A stretch of 64,000 bases of DNA from Malania oleifera (taxonomy: Eukaryota > Streptophyta > Magnoliopsida > Santalales > Ximeniaceae): NCBI RefSeq assembly GCF_029873635.1, contig NC_080420.1:122334719-122398718 (forward strand), given 5' to 3'. The translations under genes and the position numbers were made by a program. The notes beneath the pieces are model-generated. The model saw only the letters and a program-made list of their open reading frames with translations. It had not been told where the DNA came from and made no database searches. Shown here piece after piece: positions 12,419 through 21,361 of the stretch (the first letter of the stretch is position 1; the number at the start of each line of letters is the position of its first letter).

Positions 12419-14580
12419 GTGTGTGTGTATATATATATATATCTCATTCTCTTTGTCTTTGATTCACTTCTCTCGCCTCTCATTTTGCTCTCTCTCTCTC
12501 TCTCTCAAATCTCTAATTCTCCTTCTTGTGCAGATCCCTAACAAAACACGCAGTGATAAAGAGCTTAAATCTCTCTTCCTATCCCTTTGATCATCAAATC
12601 TATGAGGGGATCAAAAGATTCCCCCTAGGTAAACCTCTTCCCTCAATCCTTTTCCTTTCTGTTCATTGTGTTTTTCCTTGATTATTCTTTGAATTCTCTC
12701 TCATGCTCTCACATGAGCCAAACAAGTGGGGTAAGGATTTGGATTAACCGGGGTTAGGTTTATTTAGGTTAGTTTGAGCTAGGGTCCAAGGCTAGGGCTC
12801 TGGTTGGGCTCAAGTCAGAGTGGGCTGAGTCAAGACTAAGTCATGGGCCCTGGGTAGTTTGAGCTTAGGTGGATCAAGTCCAATAGGGCCTCATGGGTTA
12901 CATGTTTAATTGGGTAAATGGGCTTAGTTCTAGGCTATGTATGTTTGGGTTGGTCTGGTTTTGGCTAGTTTAATGGGTTAGTTAGGAGTTGAACTTGGAT
13001 TCAGTTAGAACTTTGCTGCTTCTACCCAACACTCTTCCTCTCCTCTTCAATCTGAAATCCAGAGCTTTGAAAACTCCTAATATATTATTATATGTGAACC
13101 TCCCAGCTTCTCTCAACCTCAATTTTTCAATCCTTTCCTTATTCTTCCTTCCAAAATTCTCAATCTTTCAATTTTTATGGCTTGCTCTTTTAAAATCAAA
13201 TTGGTTAATTTTTACCTATGACTGAACCCCCCCCCCCCCTTTTTTTTTTTATTTTTATATGAGCAGGTATCAACTTAAAGGAGCTAGCCCACTAGAATGG
13301 AGCTGCTTTTTTATTTTTATTACTTTTTTATTTTATGTATTTATTATTTTTTTCTGTAAAACATTCAAATAAAATATTCTCTTAAACTGACATTCTTGAT
13401 AATGTTATTATTCCCGAAAATGGGATGTCTATCTGATGTGAATATTTTAATTTTTTTATAATTTTTTAATATTATTTTTAAAAATATGCATAGGATGCAT
13501 ATGTTAGTATTTGGTTCAACATAAGAATCGTGATAAGAATTTCAAAAAAATAATTATTATACTATTTGTATGAGTGTACAAAACATTATATTCTCTTAAA
13601 ATGACATTCTTGGTAATATCATTATTCCTGAAAGTAGGATGTCTATTTGATGTGAACATTTTAAATTTTTTTTTTTATAATATTTTTAAAAGTATATATG
13701 TGTAGTATGCACATATATGTTAGTATTTGGTTCAATATAGGAGGAATTAATAGAGTACAAAACTTATTTGCAAGCTTTACCTTATTCTGATCGTCCAAAG
13801 GGCGATCGCGGCCCGCCATTCCTGACTTTAGGAAGAAATGGGATAAGGGCCTACCTCTCTGAATACCCTCCGAGGGGGAAAGAGGAGGGTATGGTACCGA
13901 GCACTAGATTTTTAATTATATAGGATAGGCTAGAAACAGAAGTGAATTAGGGTTGAGGGATCCACCGAATCGTGACAAGAATTTCAAGAAGATAATCATT
14001 GTACTACTAGTATGTGTATAAACAATTAACAAATGAATAATATTTTCTAAGAAAACCACAATACACAGTTAAAACATCAAACTTCCATGTTGAAGTTTGT
14101 TTGAAACCACTTATAAAAAATTATTTTTTTTTTGAAAAAAAAAATTTACCTAAAATTAGCCTTCGACTATTTATTATAAGAAATCTTTAAAAAATATATA
14201 TTTTTTAGAAAATACTTGTCTTATAAAAAAATAAATAGTTTGAAAAAAATATTTTTAAAATAAATACTTATTACGCAAGAACTTATAAAAATACTTTTAT
14301 GAAAAAGTATTAATTTTTTAAGATGGTCGAAACAATCTTCATATTCAATCGTGAGAATTGAAAATTGATGGTGAAAATAGGTCGGTGAAGGATGAGAAAT
14401 AAATTCTATCTCGAAGTGGTAGCGATTGTCATGTGACCCAAAAATATAAATAAATAAATAAATAAAAACAAAGAAACATATATTATGCATATGTATAGTG
14501 CACCTGACCTTCCTATATACGTACAAAATTGCTGCTAATGCATTTGCATGCATGCTTTGTTGTGTAACTGAGAATGACAA
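12419..14580. other. Non-coding stretch between gypsy E and the LTP gene
   Basis: No supported gene. It holds a (TG)n(TA)n run (12419-12443), a CT-rich block (12460-12530), a GGGCT/GGTTAG-rich low-complexity block (12720-12990), a C11/T10 run at about 13227-13247, and a duplicated AT-rich segment (13357-13740). A GC-richer 230-bp block (13740-13968) interrupts the second of these repeats and has no counterpart elsewhere in the window. ORFs here are short and AT-biased. Confidence 0.6.
13357..13740. repeat. Diverged direct duplication, about 220-bp unit
   Basis: The segment around 13360-13520 recurs at about 13577-13740. Shared landmarks are ATATTCTCTTAAA, GACATTCTTG, GGATGTCTAT[C/T]TGATGTGAA and TTAGTATTTGGTTCAA. 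A linker GAATCGTGA[T/C]AAGAATTTCAA at 13526 recurs at about 13970. Confidence 0.7.
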
Positions 14581-14589
14581 TTAAAAGAG

Positions 14590-14742
14590 GAAGAAACACG
14601 TGTCAAAAACCCACATACAGCATCATCCATCTCTGTGTGCGTGCGTGTATATATATATATATGTACACATAAACCCATATACAATATCTCAATATCAAAC
14701 CAAAGCACAGAAAGAAGTTAATAACCAGGAGGAATTAAGAAG
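14590..14742 (+). promoter_or_regulatory. Probable promoter and 5' UTR of the LTP gene
   Basis: A palindromic G-box (ACACGTGT centred on CACGTG at 14597-14602) lies about 50 bp before a TATA-like run (TATATATATATATATG, about 14648-14663), which is about 85 bp before the ATG. G-boxes commonly bind bZIP/bHLH factors and can give ABA or light control. Only the motifs are seen; regulation is inferred. Copy 2 of the gene lacks this region. Confidence 0.5.
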
Positions 14743-15559
14743 ATGAAGGGCGGCGGCAATGGCGGTGGGGCGACGGTGGCGGTAGCGGTGGCGGTGGGGT
14801 TGGTGCTTTTGTCAGAAATGTTGGGTTTTGGGGCGGCGATGAGCTGCACGCAAGTCTACAACCGGCTGTATCCCTGCGAGCCGTTCGTGGTGAAGGGAGG
14901 GCCGCCGGCGCCGTCGCCGGCTTGCTGCGCCGGGATGAGGGCCGTGAAGAATTTGATCCCCACCACCAACGACCGCCGCCAGGCTTGCACCTGCCTTAAG
15001 CATCTGGGGAACGAGTTCCGCGACCGCGTCAACTTCGGCGCTGCCGCGCTTCTCCCCAGAATGTGCGGCGTGGAGTTTGGTTTCCCCATCTCCATGGCCA
15101 CCATGTGTAACAGGTGACTGCACCTCTAATTTTTGAAATTGCTAGTTTAATTACCCTGTCGGGAAAAAAAAATCAATTTTTTGGCTTTAAATAATAAAAA
15201 ATTATAATTAATATTCTTATTATTGAAATTTATATTTCGCTAAAATTCACCTTGTGTCTCATCGAGATTCATCTCCGTATAAATATAAAACACATTCAGA
15301 TGCAAGTCCTATCTTCATAAGTGCCTTAAGATCAACCTTTCAATCACGGTATTAAACATTTCTAATATGTGTATATTGTTATATACCGACACTGCAAATC
15401 CATAAATTGAGGGGTTTTGATCATTTGATTAATTTATTTGATTTGTGTATTTGACTCATTTGAAAATCTTATATTGCAAATATGGAAGATTAATTCGTTA
15501 ATTTTTTTGAGACAATATTAATCTTTTTTTCTTCTTCTTCTAATGGCAGGATTCCTTAA
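14743..15559 (+). CDS. Type-I non-specific lipid-transfer protein, intact, two exons
   Basis: Exon 1 is 14743-15113, the intron 15114-15549 (GT..AG) and exon 2 15550-15559, giving 126 residues that end CNRIP. Residues 1-32 are a Gly-rich start plus a hydrophobic core, a plausible secretory signal peptide. The mature part has the eight-Cys motif at residues 35, 45, 61, 62, 82, 84, 108 and 122 (C-X9-C-X15-CC-X19-CXC-X23-C-X13-C), with TTNDRRQACTCLK and LPRMCGVEFGFPIS matching the nsLTP1 signatures. An intron just before the stop is usual in nsLTP1 genes. Such proteins are secreted, bind lipids in a hydrophobic tunnel and act in cuticle, pollen wall or defence roles; which applies here is unknown. 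An AATAAA overlaps the stop codon. The exon is markedly GC-rich against AT-rich flanks. Confidence 0.92.
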
Positions 15560-15788
15560 TAAAATGAAGTCTCAAAACTGATCAAAGTTATGAAGAAGGG
15601 GATGAAAAATAAATTAGAGGGGGAAGCAATGGGCAGTTCCATCTTCTTCCAACTGTATGCATGGCTCTCGAGCTGGAGAGAGTTGGGAATATATGTAATA
15701 TATATAACAAGTGCATGCTCGTTGTAATTAATGGTAGCTTATGACATATTTCTTAATTAATTCTCTCTCTCTCTCTCTCACACCTCGC

Positions 15789-15925
15789 GTTCTTTTGGTT
15801 AAATGGTCAGGGTTCGAATCTTCAGAGATAATATCTTAGTATTTAAGTGGAGAAGGGTGGAGGAGCAGACTCGTTATCCCGATAGACTAGTCGAGTATTG
15901 AAAGGATCTCGGATATATGCCATCA
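15789..15925 (+). repeat. Possible tRNA-related SINE fragment
   Basis: The block TTTGGTTAAATGG..AGGGTTCGAATCTTC resembles a box B (GGTTCGAATC) with tRNA-like spacing, followed by GTGGAGAAGGGTGGAGGAGC. It is duplicated at about 18776-18925 as part of the segmental copy. It cannot be a working tRNA: no acceptor stem or anticodon arm can be folded. Confidence 0.3.
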
Positions 15926-16414
15926 TTTAAAAAAATGTTACTATTTATAGAAATGATAAATAAAAAATGTTTACTAAACATATTGCATCCAAATTTATTT
16001 AGGTCATTGTAAGGGATGTATATCTTTCCAAATTATCTATAGTTATGTAGATTAATATTATTATATGTAATAATAATATTATAGCATTACAAATAAAATA
16101 ATAGAATACTATTAAATAATGAAATAATATGCCATAATTGTGATATAATAATTGATTTATTGTATTATTATTAGTATAATTTTTAAAGAAAATATGAATT
16201 AATTACTAATATCAGCAATAATAAAAGTAATATAATTATAAAATATAATAATATATAGAAGAATACATAATGTAATTGTGTAATAAAATACAATGTTGTT
16301 AACATGTGATATGGTCATTGTTTTATCATATTCTTACTCTATATTAAATCATAAATTATTTTATAATAATATAATATCTAGTATTATTATTTAAATTTTA
16401 CAAGCTATATTAAC

Positions 16415-16556
16415 TATGATACCCTGTGAAAGAAAAGTTTAAAAAGAATTTAATGTTGCCAATCATTAGTCTGATAAGGCCAACCCCCTGTTGTTTGGTC
16501 CAGATGGAGGAGGAAAGACGCAGTGCTCTCTGACAAACCCAAGTTGGGGTGTTACA
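16415..16556 (+). mobile_element. Solo LTR of a Cassandra-like TRIM, internally deleted, TSD TTAAC
   Basis: The LTR starts TATGATACCCTGTGAAAG and ends GGGGTGTTACA, flanked by TTAAC at 16410-16414 and 16557-16561. It lines up with the longer LTR at 19514-19795 but has lost about 140 bp from the middle, which is the 5S-like part. The shared position in both duplicates means the TRIM was present before the segmental duplication. Confidence 0.8.
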
Positions 16557-16890
16557 TTAACAATATAAACTAATTATAAAATAATATAAATCTAACATTA
16601 GTAATGTAGTTATATCAAAATCTAATAATAAAAATAAATTAATAAAATATAATATGCAAACTATAAAATGAATATGGCAATAACGATATTATTTTTAATA
16701 AAACTTAATAATTAGTATAAAGGTAAATATAATTTTATATAATAAACATTTACTTATATTATTATTATTCTACATTGATTGCATAATTTTTTTATGCTAT
16801 ATAGTAAAATAATTGATAAATTATACTTGTAACTTGTAAAACAAGATTGATATTTTTGTTTTGATTCGATTACGAAAGTTTCAAGAAATA

Positions 16891-17550
16891 TGTTGTTGAA
16901 ATTGATGTGATCCCAAGAGGTGGATGAATTGAGTTTTAAAATATTTTGACTAAATTAAACATTTACGCTAATTCACCATATATCATATCTCATTCATAAT
17001 ACAAACGTGTAAGTAAAATAATTAAACTGTGAGAATAGGCATACACGTGTGCAGTATATCTCATTTAATTTAAATGTATGCATGCAAACAAATATGACAG
17101 TAAATAAATAGACATACACATACTGAATTTAAAGTACAATAATTTAAATGAGATAGGGAGAGAGAGACACACGACATTTGTTATCGAAATTCAGCCAAAC
17201 CAGCCTACGTCCTCGCTATTGAAATAGTAAACTTGACTGGAGATGGCAGACAGCCCACCGCTGTTGATTTTTCTGGAATCAGTAGGCAACCTACTCCACC
17301 TACCAGCCCACCTCCGTTGAAAATTTATTCCCACAATTGTTGATTATTTGTTTTCTATATCTGCTATAAATAGTTGTGTGTGTGTGCAATGTAGTGTGGT
17401 GTGTTGAGAGTGTAAAGCCAATGAGCATGAGAGAGAGTTTTAATTTGAAGTTCTCTGTATCTATTTTGAGATTGAAATACATTGTTATCGTATTTATTTT
17501 CATTGAGTTTCAGTTACAACTAGTGACTGAGCGTTCCTCTCCACCCATCA
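16891..17550 (+). mobile_element. Copia-type LTR (family G), plus strand, truncated element
   Basis: 660 bp, from TGTTGTTGAAATTGATGTGA to ...CCACCCATCA, followed after one base by the primer site TGGTATCAGAGC at 17552-17563. A TATAAATA box lies at 17365-17372 and a T/A-rich 3' part follows. It carries the motif TGATCCCAAGAGG near its start and CCTACGTCC at about 17204, shared with copia-1 and copia-2 LTRs. No second LTR or coding region follows; instead the leader runs into the LTP copy 2. The left flank is AAATA (16886-16890); no matching right duplication was found. Confidence 0.78.
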
Positions 17551-17856
17551 GTGGTATCAGAGCGTCCAGGTACGCCAGAATTCGCCAAACAGAGGCGAAT
17601 AGGGGAGAAATTCAATTTTCTTCCCAGTTTTGAAGTTGCTCAAAATCCAAAATTGAGCCTACCATTGTGCAATTCGACTCGAGACGATTCCAACGGTGGA
17701 AATCACATCACAAACGGACTTCGAGAGGCTTCGCACGCGCTCACACGCACCTCAGACGGTTTCAGCGCCTTTCCCACACGCCGCACGCACCGACAAAGAC
17801 TCCGGCCGGCAGTGACATGCGCCCACACGCTCCGCACGCGTCTTCCTCGCCCGGTT
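17551..17856 (+). other. Primer site and GC-rich leader of the copia G element
   Basis: It starts with TGGTATCAGAGC (17552-17563) and is followed by about 290 bp of leader, rich in CGCACGC/CACACGC in its second half. It stops at GGCG (17857-17860), where LTP exon 1 homology begins; GGCG is common to both sequences and may be junction microhomology. It holds a uORF at 17817-17864. The in-frame stop for the LTP frame is at 17813-17815, so no N-terminal fusion protein can be made. Confidence 0.7.
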
Positions 17857-17864
17857 GGCGATGA
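17817..17864 (+). other. Upstream ORF overlapping the LTP copy 2 start (ATGA)
   Basis: A 15-codon frame (MRPHAPHASSSPGWR) ends at the TGA in 17862-17864, which overlaps the ATG at 17861. A longer version in the same frame begins at 17667. An ATGA overlap can allow re-initiation, but there is no proof that this RNA is made. Confidence 0.35.
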
Positions 17865-18583
17865 GCTGCACGCAAGTCTACAACCGGCTGTATCCCTGCG
17901 AGCCGTTCGTGGTGAAGGGAGGGCCGCCGGCGCCGTCGCCGGCTTGCTGCGCCGGGATGAGGGCCGTGAAGAATTTGATCCCCACCACCAACGACCGCCG
18001 CCAGGCTTGCACCTGCCTTAAGCATCTGGGGAACGAGTTCCGTGACCACGTCAACTTCGGCGCCGCCGCGCTTCTCCCCAAAATGTGCGGCGTGGAGTTT
18101 GGTTTCCCCATCTCCATGGCCACCATGTGTAACAGGTGAGCACCTCTAGTTTTTGAAATTGCTAGTTTAATTACCTTGTCGGGAAAAAAAAATCAATTTT
18201 TTGGCTTTAAATAATAAAAAAAATTATAATTAATATCCTTATTATTGAAATTTATATTTCGCTAAAATTCACCTTGTGTCTCGTCGAGATTCATCTCCGT
18301 ATAAATGTAAAACACATTCAGATGCAAGTCCTATTTCATAAGTGCCTTAAGATCAACCTTTCAATCACGGTATTAAACATTTCTAATATGTGTATATTGT
18401 TATATACCGACACTGCAAATCCATAAACTGAGGGTTTTTGATCATTTGATTAATTTATTTGATTTGTGCATTTGACTCATTTGAAAATCTTATATTGCAA
18501 ATATGGAAGATTAATTAGTTAATTTTTTTGAGATAATATTAATCTTTTTTTCTTCTTCTTCTTCTAATGGCAGGATTCCTTAA
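17861..18583 (+). CDS. LTP copy 2, mature protein only, behind a retrotransposon leader
   Basis: Exon 1 is 17861-18135, the intron 18136-18573 (GT..AG) and exon 2 18574-18583, giving 94 residues starting MSCTQVYN. It corresponds to residues 33-126 of copy 1: the signal peptide and native promoter are missing. All eight Cys are kept; only two residue changes were seen (R95H and R106K in copy 1 numbering). The first in-frame ATG is at the old Met33, so if transcribed from the copia LTR promoter (TATA at 17365) it would give a cytosolic LTP-like protein. It may equally be a silent pseudogene, since disulphide-rich LTPs normally fold in the secretory path. Confidence 0.7.
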
Positions 18584-18913
18584 TAAAATGAAGTCTCAAA
18601 GCTGATCAAAGTTATGAAGAAGGGGATGAAAAATAAATTAGAGGGGATGATCAAAGTTATTATCATATATATATAATAAGTGCATGCTCCTTGTAATTAA
18701 TGGTAGCTTATGACATTTTTCTTAATTAATTCTCTCTCTCTTTCACACACACCTCACACGCGCACACGCATTCAAGTTTCTTTTGGTTAAATGGTTAGGG
18801 TTCGTGTCTTTGGAAGTATAATTTTTTAGTTGACATAATATCTTTGTATTTAAGTAGAGAAGAGTGGAGGAGCAAACCCTTTACCTCGATAGACTAATCG
18901 AGTATTGAAAGGA

Positions 18914-19105
18914 TCTTGCATATATGACATCATTTAAAAAAATGTTACTATTTATAGAAATGATAAATAAAAAATGTTCTTGCATATATGACATCATTTA
19001 AAAAAATGTTACTATTTATAGAAATGATAAATAAAAAATGTTCTTGCATATATGACATCATTTAAAAAAATGTTACTATTTATAGAAATGATAAATAAAA
19101 AATGT
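18914..19105 (+). repeat. Three tandem copies of a 64-bp unit
   Basis: Units at 18914-18977, 18978-19041 and 19042-19105, starting TCTTGCATATATGACATCAT, are identical by eye. Copy 1 of the duplication has a single such unit near 15905-15970, so the expansion came after the duplication. Confidence 0.92.
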
Positions 19106-19513
19106 TTACTAAACATCCAAATTTATTTAGGTCAGTGTGAGGGATGTATTTCTTTCCAAATTATCTATAGTTATGTAGATTAATATTATTATATATAATA
19201 ATCGCATTATAATATTATAGCATTTCAAATAAAATAATAGAATACTATTAAATAATGAAATAATATGCCATAATTGTGATATAATAATTGATTTATTGTA
19301 TTATTATTAGTATAATTTTAAAAAAAAAATATGAATTAACTACTAATATCAGTAATAATAAAAGTAATATAATTATAAAATATAATAATATATAGAAGAA
19401 TACATAATGCTATTGTGTAATAAAATACAATGTTGTTAACATGTGATATGGTCATTGTTTTATAATAATATAATATTTAATATTATTATTTAAATTTTGT
19501 AAACTATATTAAC

Positions 19514-19895
19514 TGTGATACCCCGTGAAAGAAAGACTCAAAAAGGATTTGATGTTACTACTCATATCAATAAGGTGCACATTTTGTTAAACGTGCTTAA
19601 CTTGGAGTAATCTTGGGATAAGTGACGGAAAGTTTTCTCAGGAAGTATGTGAGTGAGGACAAAACACACTGAAAATGACACGTATTAATCTGTGGGGCCA
19701 GTCATTAGTCCGATAAGCCCCGCCCCCTGTTGTCTGATCCAGGTGAAAGATAAGAGACGTAGTACTCCGTAACAGACCTAGGTTAGAGCGTCACAAAATG
19801 GTATCAGAGCCGATTACTCAGCCGGAAGTGTGATGAGATTCATATTACCTGAGTTTGGAAATGTAGGTTTGCAACGAGGACGTTGCGTTCTGTAT
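19514..19895 (+). mobile_element. Cassandra-like TRIM: LTR, primer site, partial interior
   Basis: The LTR is 19514-19795 (TGTGATACCCCG..GAGCGTCACA), and the primer site TGGTATCAGAGCCG 19799-19812. Inside the LTR at about 19578-19665, GTTAAACGTGCTTAACTTGG, then AGTAATCTTGGGAT and a CTCAGGAAGT block, resemble the second half of plant 5S rRNA, which is diagnostic of Cassandra TRIMs (Pol III promoter in the LTR). About 80 bp of interior follow, then a deletion removed the 3' LTR and flank. The left flank is TTAAC, the same site as in copy 1. Confidence 0.75.
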
Positions 19896-20089
19896 ATGGC
19901 AATAACAATATTATTTTTAATAAAACTTAATAATTAGTATAAAGGTAAATATAATTTTATATAATAAATATTTACTTATGTTATTATTATTCTACACTGA
20001 TTGCATAAGTTTTTTTATGCTATGTAACACGATTAATATTTTTGTTCTGATTCGATTACGAAAGTTTCAAGAAATATATAATAGTATAT

Positions 20090-21361
20090 TATTTGGCACG
20101 TACAATTAATATGTGCATCCTATCATATCTTCCCATCAAGAATATTTTTTGCTTAATAGATTTGGTTTTTAGGACTCTTAAACTAATATTACTCTTAATA
20201 TTTGGCATAATATTTGATTAACCTAGAAATTGACTTAATTTCAATTGATATTAAATTTACAATATATGATTTAGTTTAAAACATATTATAATTTAAATAT
20301 AGGAAATAATATGAAATTGTAAAATTTTTAATTTAAATTAGTATTGACTTTCCAATCTGACTATATTAACTTCGGTTGGACGCAATAGCATAAGATTTTT
20401 TATTTTTCAAAAAAGATTTGCATGCTATGAGACCCTATGATCTCTTTGCTAAAATCGAGTTATATAAATATTAACCTTACACAAGTGTGACACAGATTTT
20501 AATAAGGAGTCATGGTACTCCTAGGACACTTAGTTTTTTCATTTTTTTTCCTCCCTCAAATTTCCCACTTGAGGAGTAGAACATTGTGTGTGTCTATATA
20601 TATGATTGAATTTTCATTAGCTCGTATGCAAAAGATGTTTGGGGAGCCAGAAAATCATGAATGCTCAAATTTATCTTCGAAACTTTTCAAGATAATAGAC
20701 TTAATTGTCAATCAACTCGTAAACTATTTTAATTCAACTCTCTCTCTCTCTCTGTTTTTTTTTTTTTTTTCCCTTTTTTTTTTTCCTTTTTTGATTTTTT
20801 TTTCTTATTTTTTTGCTTATTCTGATTAAGATGAGGGAAGGATTTTTCTGATGTTCAATCTCTTTGTTTTTGTACAGTGAAAACAAATTTTAAAAATGCG
20901 TTTGCTTAGATGAAATATTTGTTAAAAAACTAAAAACTAGATTTTATTATTTTTAATTATTTTTGCAAGTATCCAGAATTAGTTTTTTTTTTTTTATTGA
21001 ACCATACGGTTTATTTAAAATTTTAATTAAAATTAAAATTAAAATAATCATGTGAATTTAAAATATAATTAAAATAATAAATGCACATAAATTTTTTAAA
21101 AATATAATAAAAGTCATTTACAAAAATAATTTTGCTTTACATATACACTGAGATTGATATTTCAAAATGAATTTTAAAATATAATAATTAAGTGAAATAC
21201 TAATTTTCATTTATTTTTAATTTATATTACCTTGTACTTTTATTATTTACATCATATTTTAAGTACAAAAATAAATGTTTGTTTAATCAAGTTTCTACTT
21301 CGTTTTAATTTTAGAAATATTACCCTAGTGCTTGACATTAATCTTCTTATTAATTAATTTT
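20090..21361. other. AT-rich intergenic stretch
   Basis: No supported gene. It contains poly-T/poly-A runs, a CT-rich run (20740-20800) and repeated TAAAATTAAAAT near 21020-21045. The predicted gene at 21362 starts right after TTTTTGCAG, so this stretch may be its upstream intron, but no first exon was recognised. Confidence 0.5.

Larger units (their letters stand above)
14835..16890 (+). repeat. Segmental duplication, copy 1
   Basis: From GGCGATGAGC (14835) to TCAAGAAATA (16890) this matches 17857 to about 20079: exon 1, intron, exon 2, 3' region, the AT-rich downstream DNA and a TRIM insertion. Because the intron is kept, the copy arose at DNA level, not through a spliced mRNA. The right edge of homology coincides with the left end of the copia LTR at 16891. 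Confidence 0.88.
17857..20079 (+). repeat. Segmental duplication, copy 2
   Basis: Matches 14835-16890 with few differences in the coding part and more indels downstream: a tripled 64-bp unit, a longer TRIM and a deletion of about 100 bp after the TRIM. Homology stops at TCAAGAAATA (about 20079), the same base where the copia LTR begins after copy 1. Confidence 0.88.

Noticed and set aside
14812..15123. Minus-strand ORF of 103 codons over the LTP gene
   Set aside because: It is the shadow of the GC-rich LTP exon; the plus strand shows a signal peptide, eight Cys and a spliced intron.
15800..15840. tRNA gene suggested by GGTTCGAATC
   Set aside because: No acceptor stem, D arm or anticodon arm can be placed; it is better read as a possible SINE fragment.
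17551..18021. In-frame fusion of the copia leader with LTP copy 2
   Set aside because: The leader frame is out of phase with the LTP frame, and a stop at 17813-17815 closes the LTP frame upstream of its ATG.
19514..19795. A functional 5S rRNA gene
   Set aside because: Only the second half resembles 5S, with many changes, and it lies inside a short LTR with a primer site behind it.
20512..20829. First exon of the ASG1-like gene
   Set aside because: The reading frame is dominated by poly-T (Phe/Leu) and does not resemble the family N-terminus.
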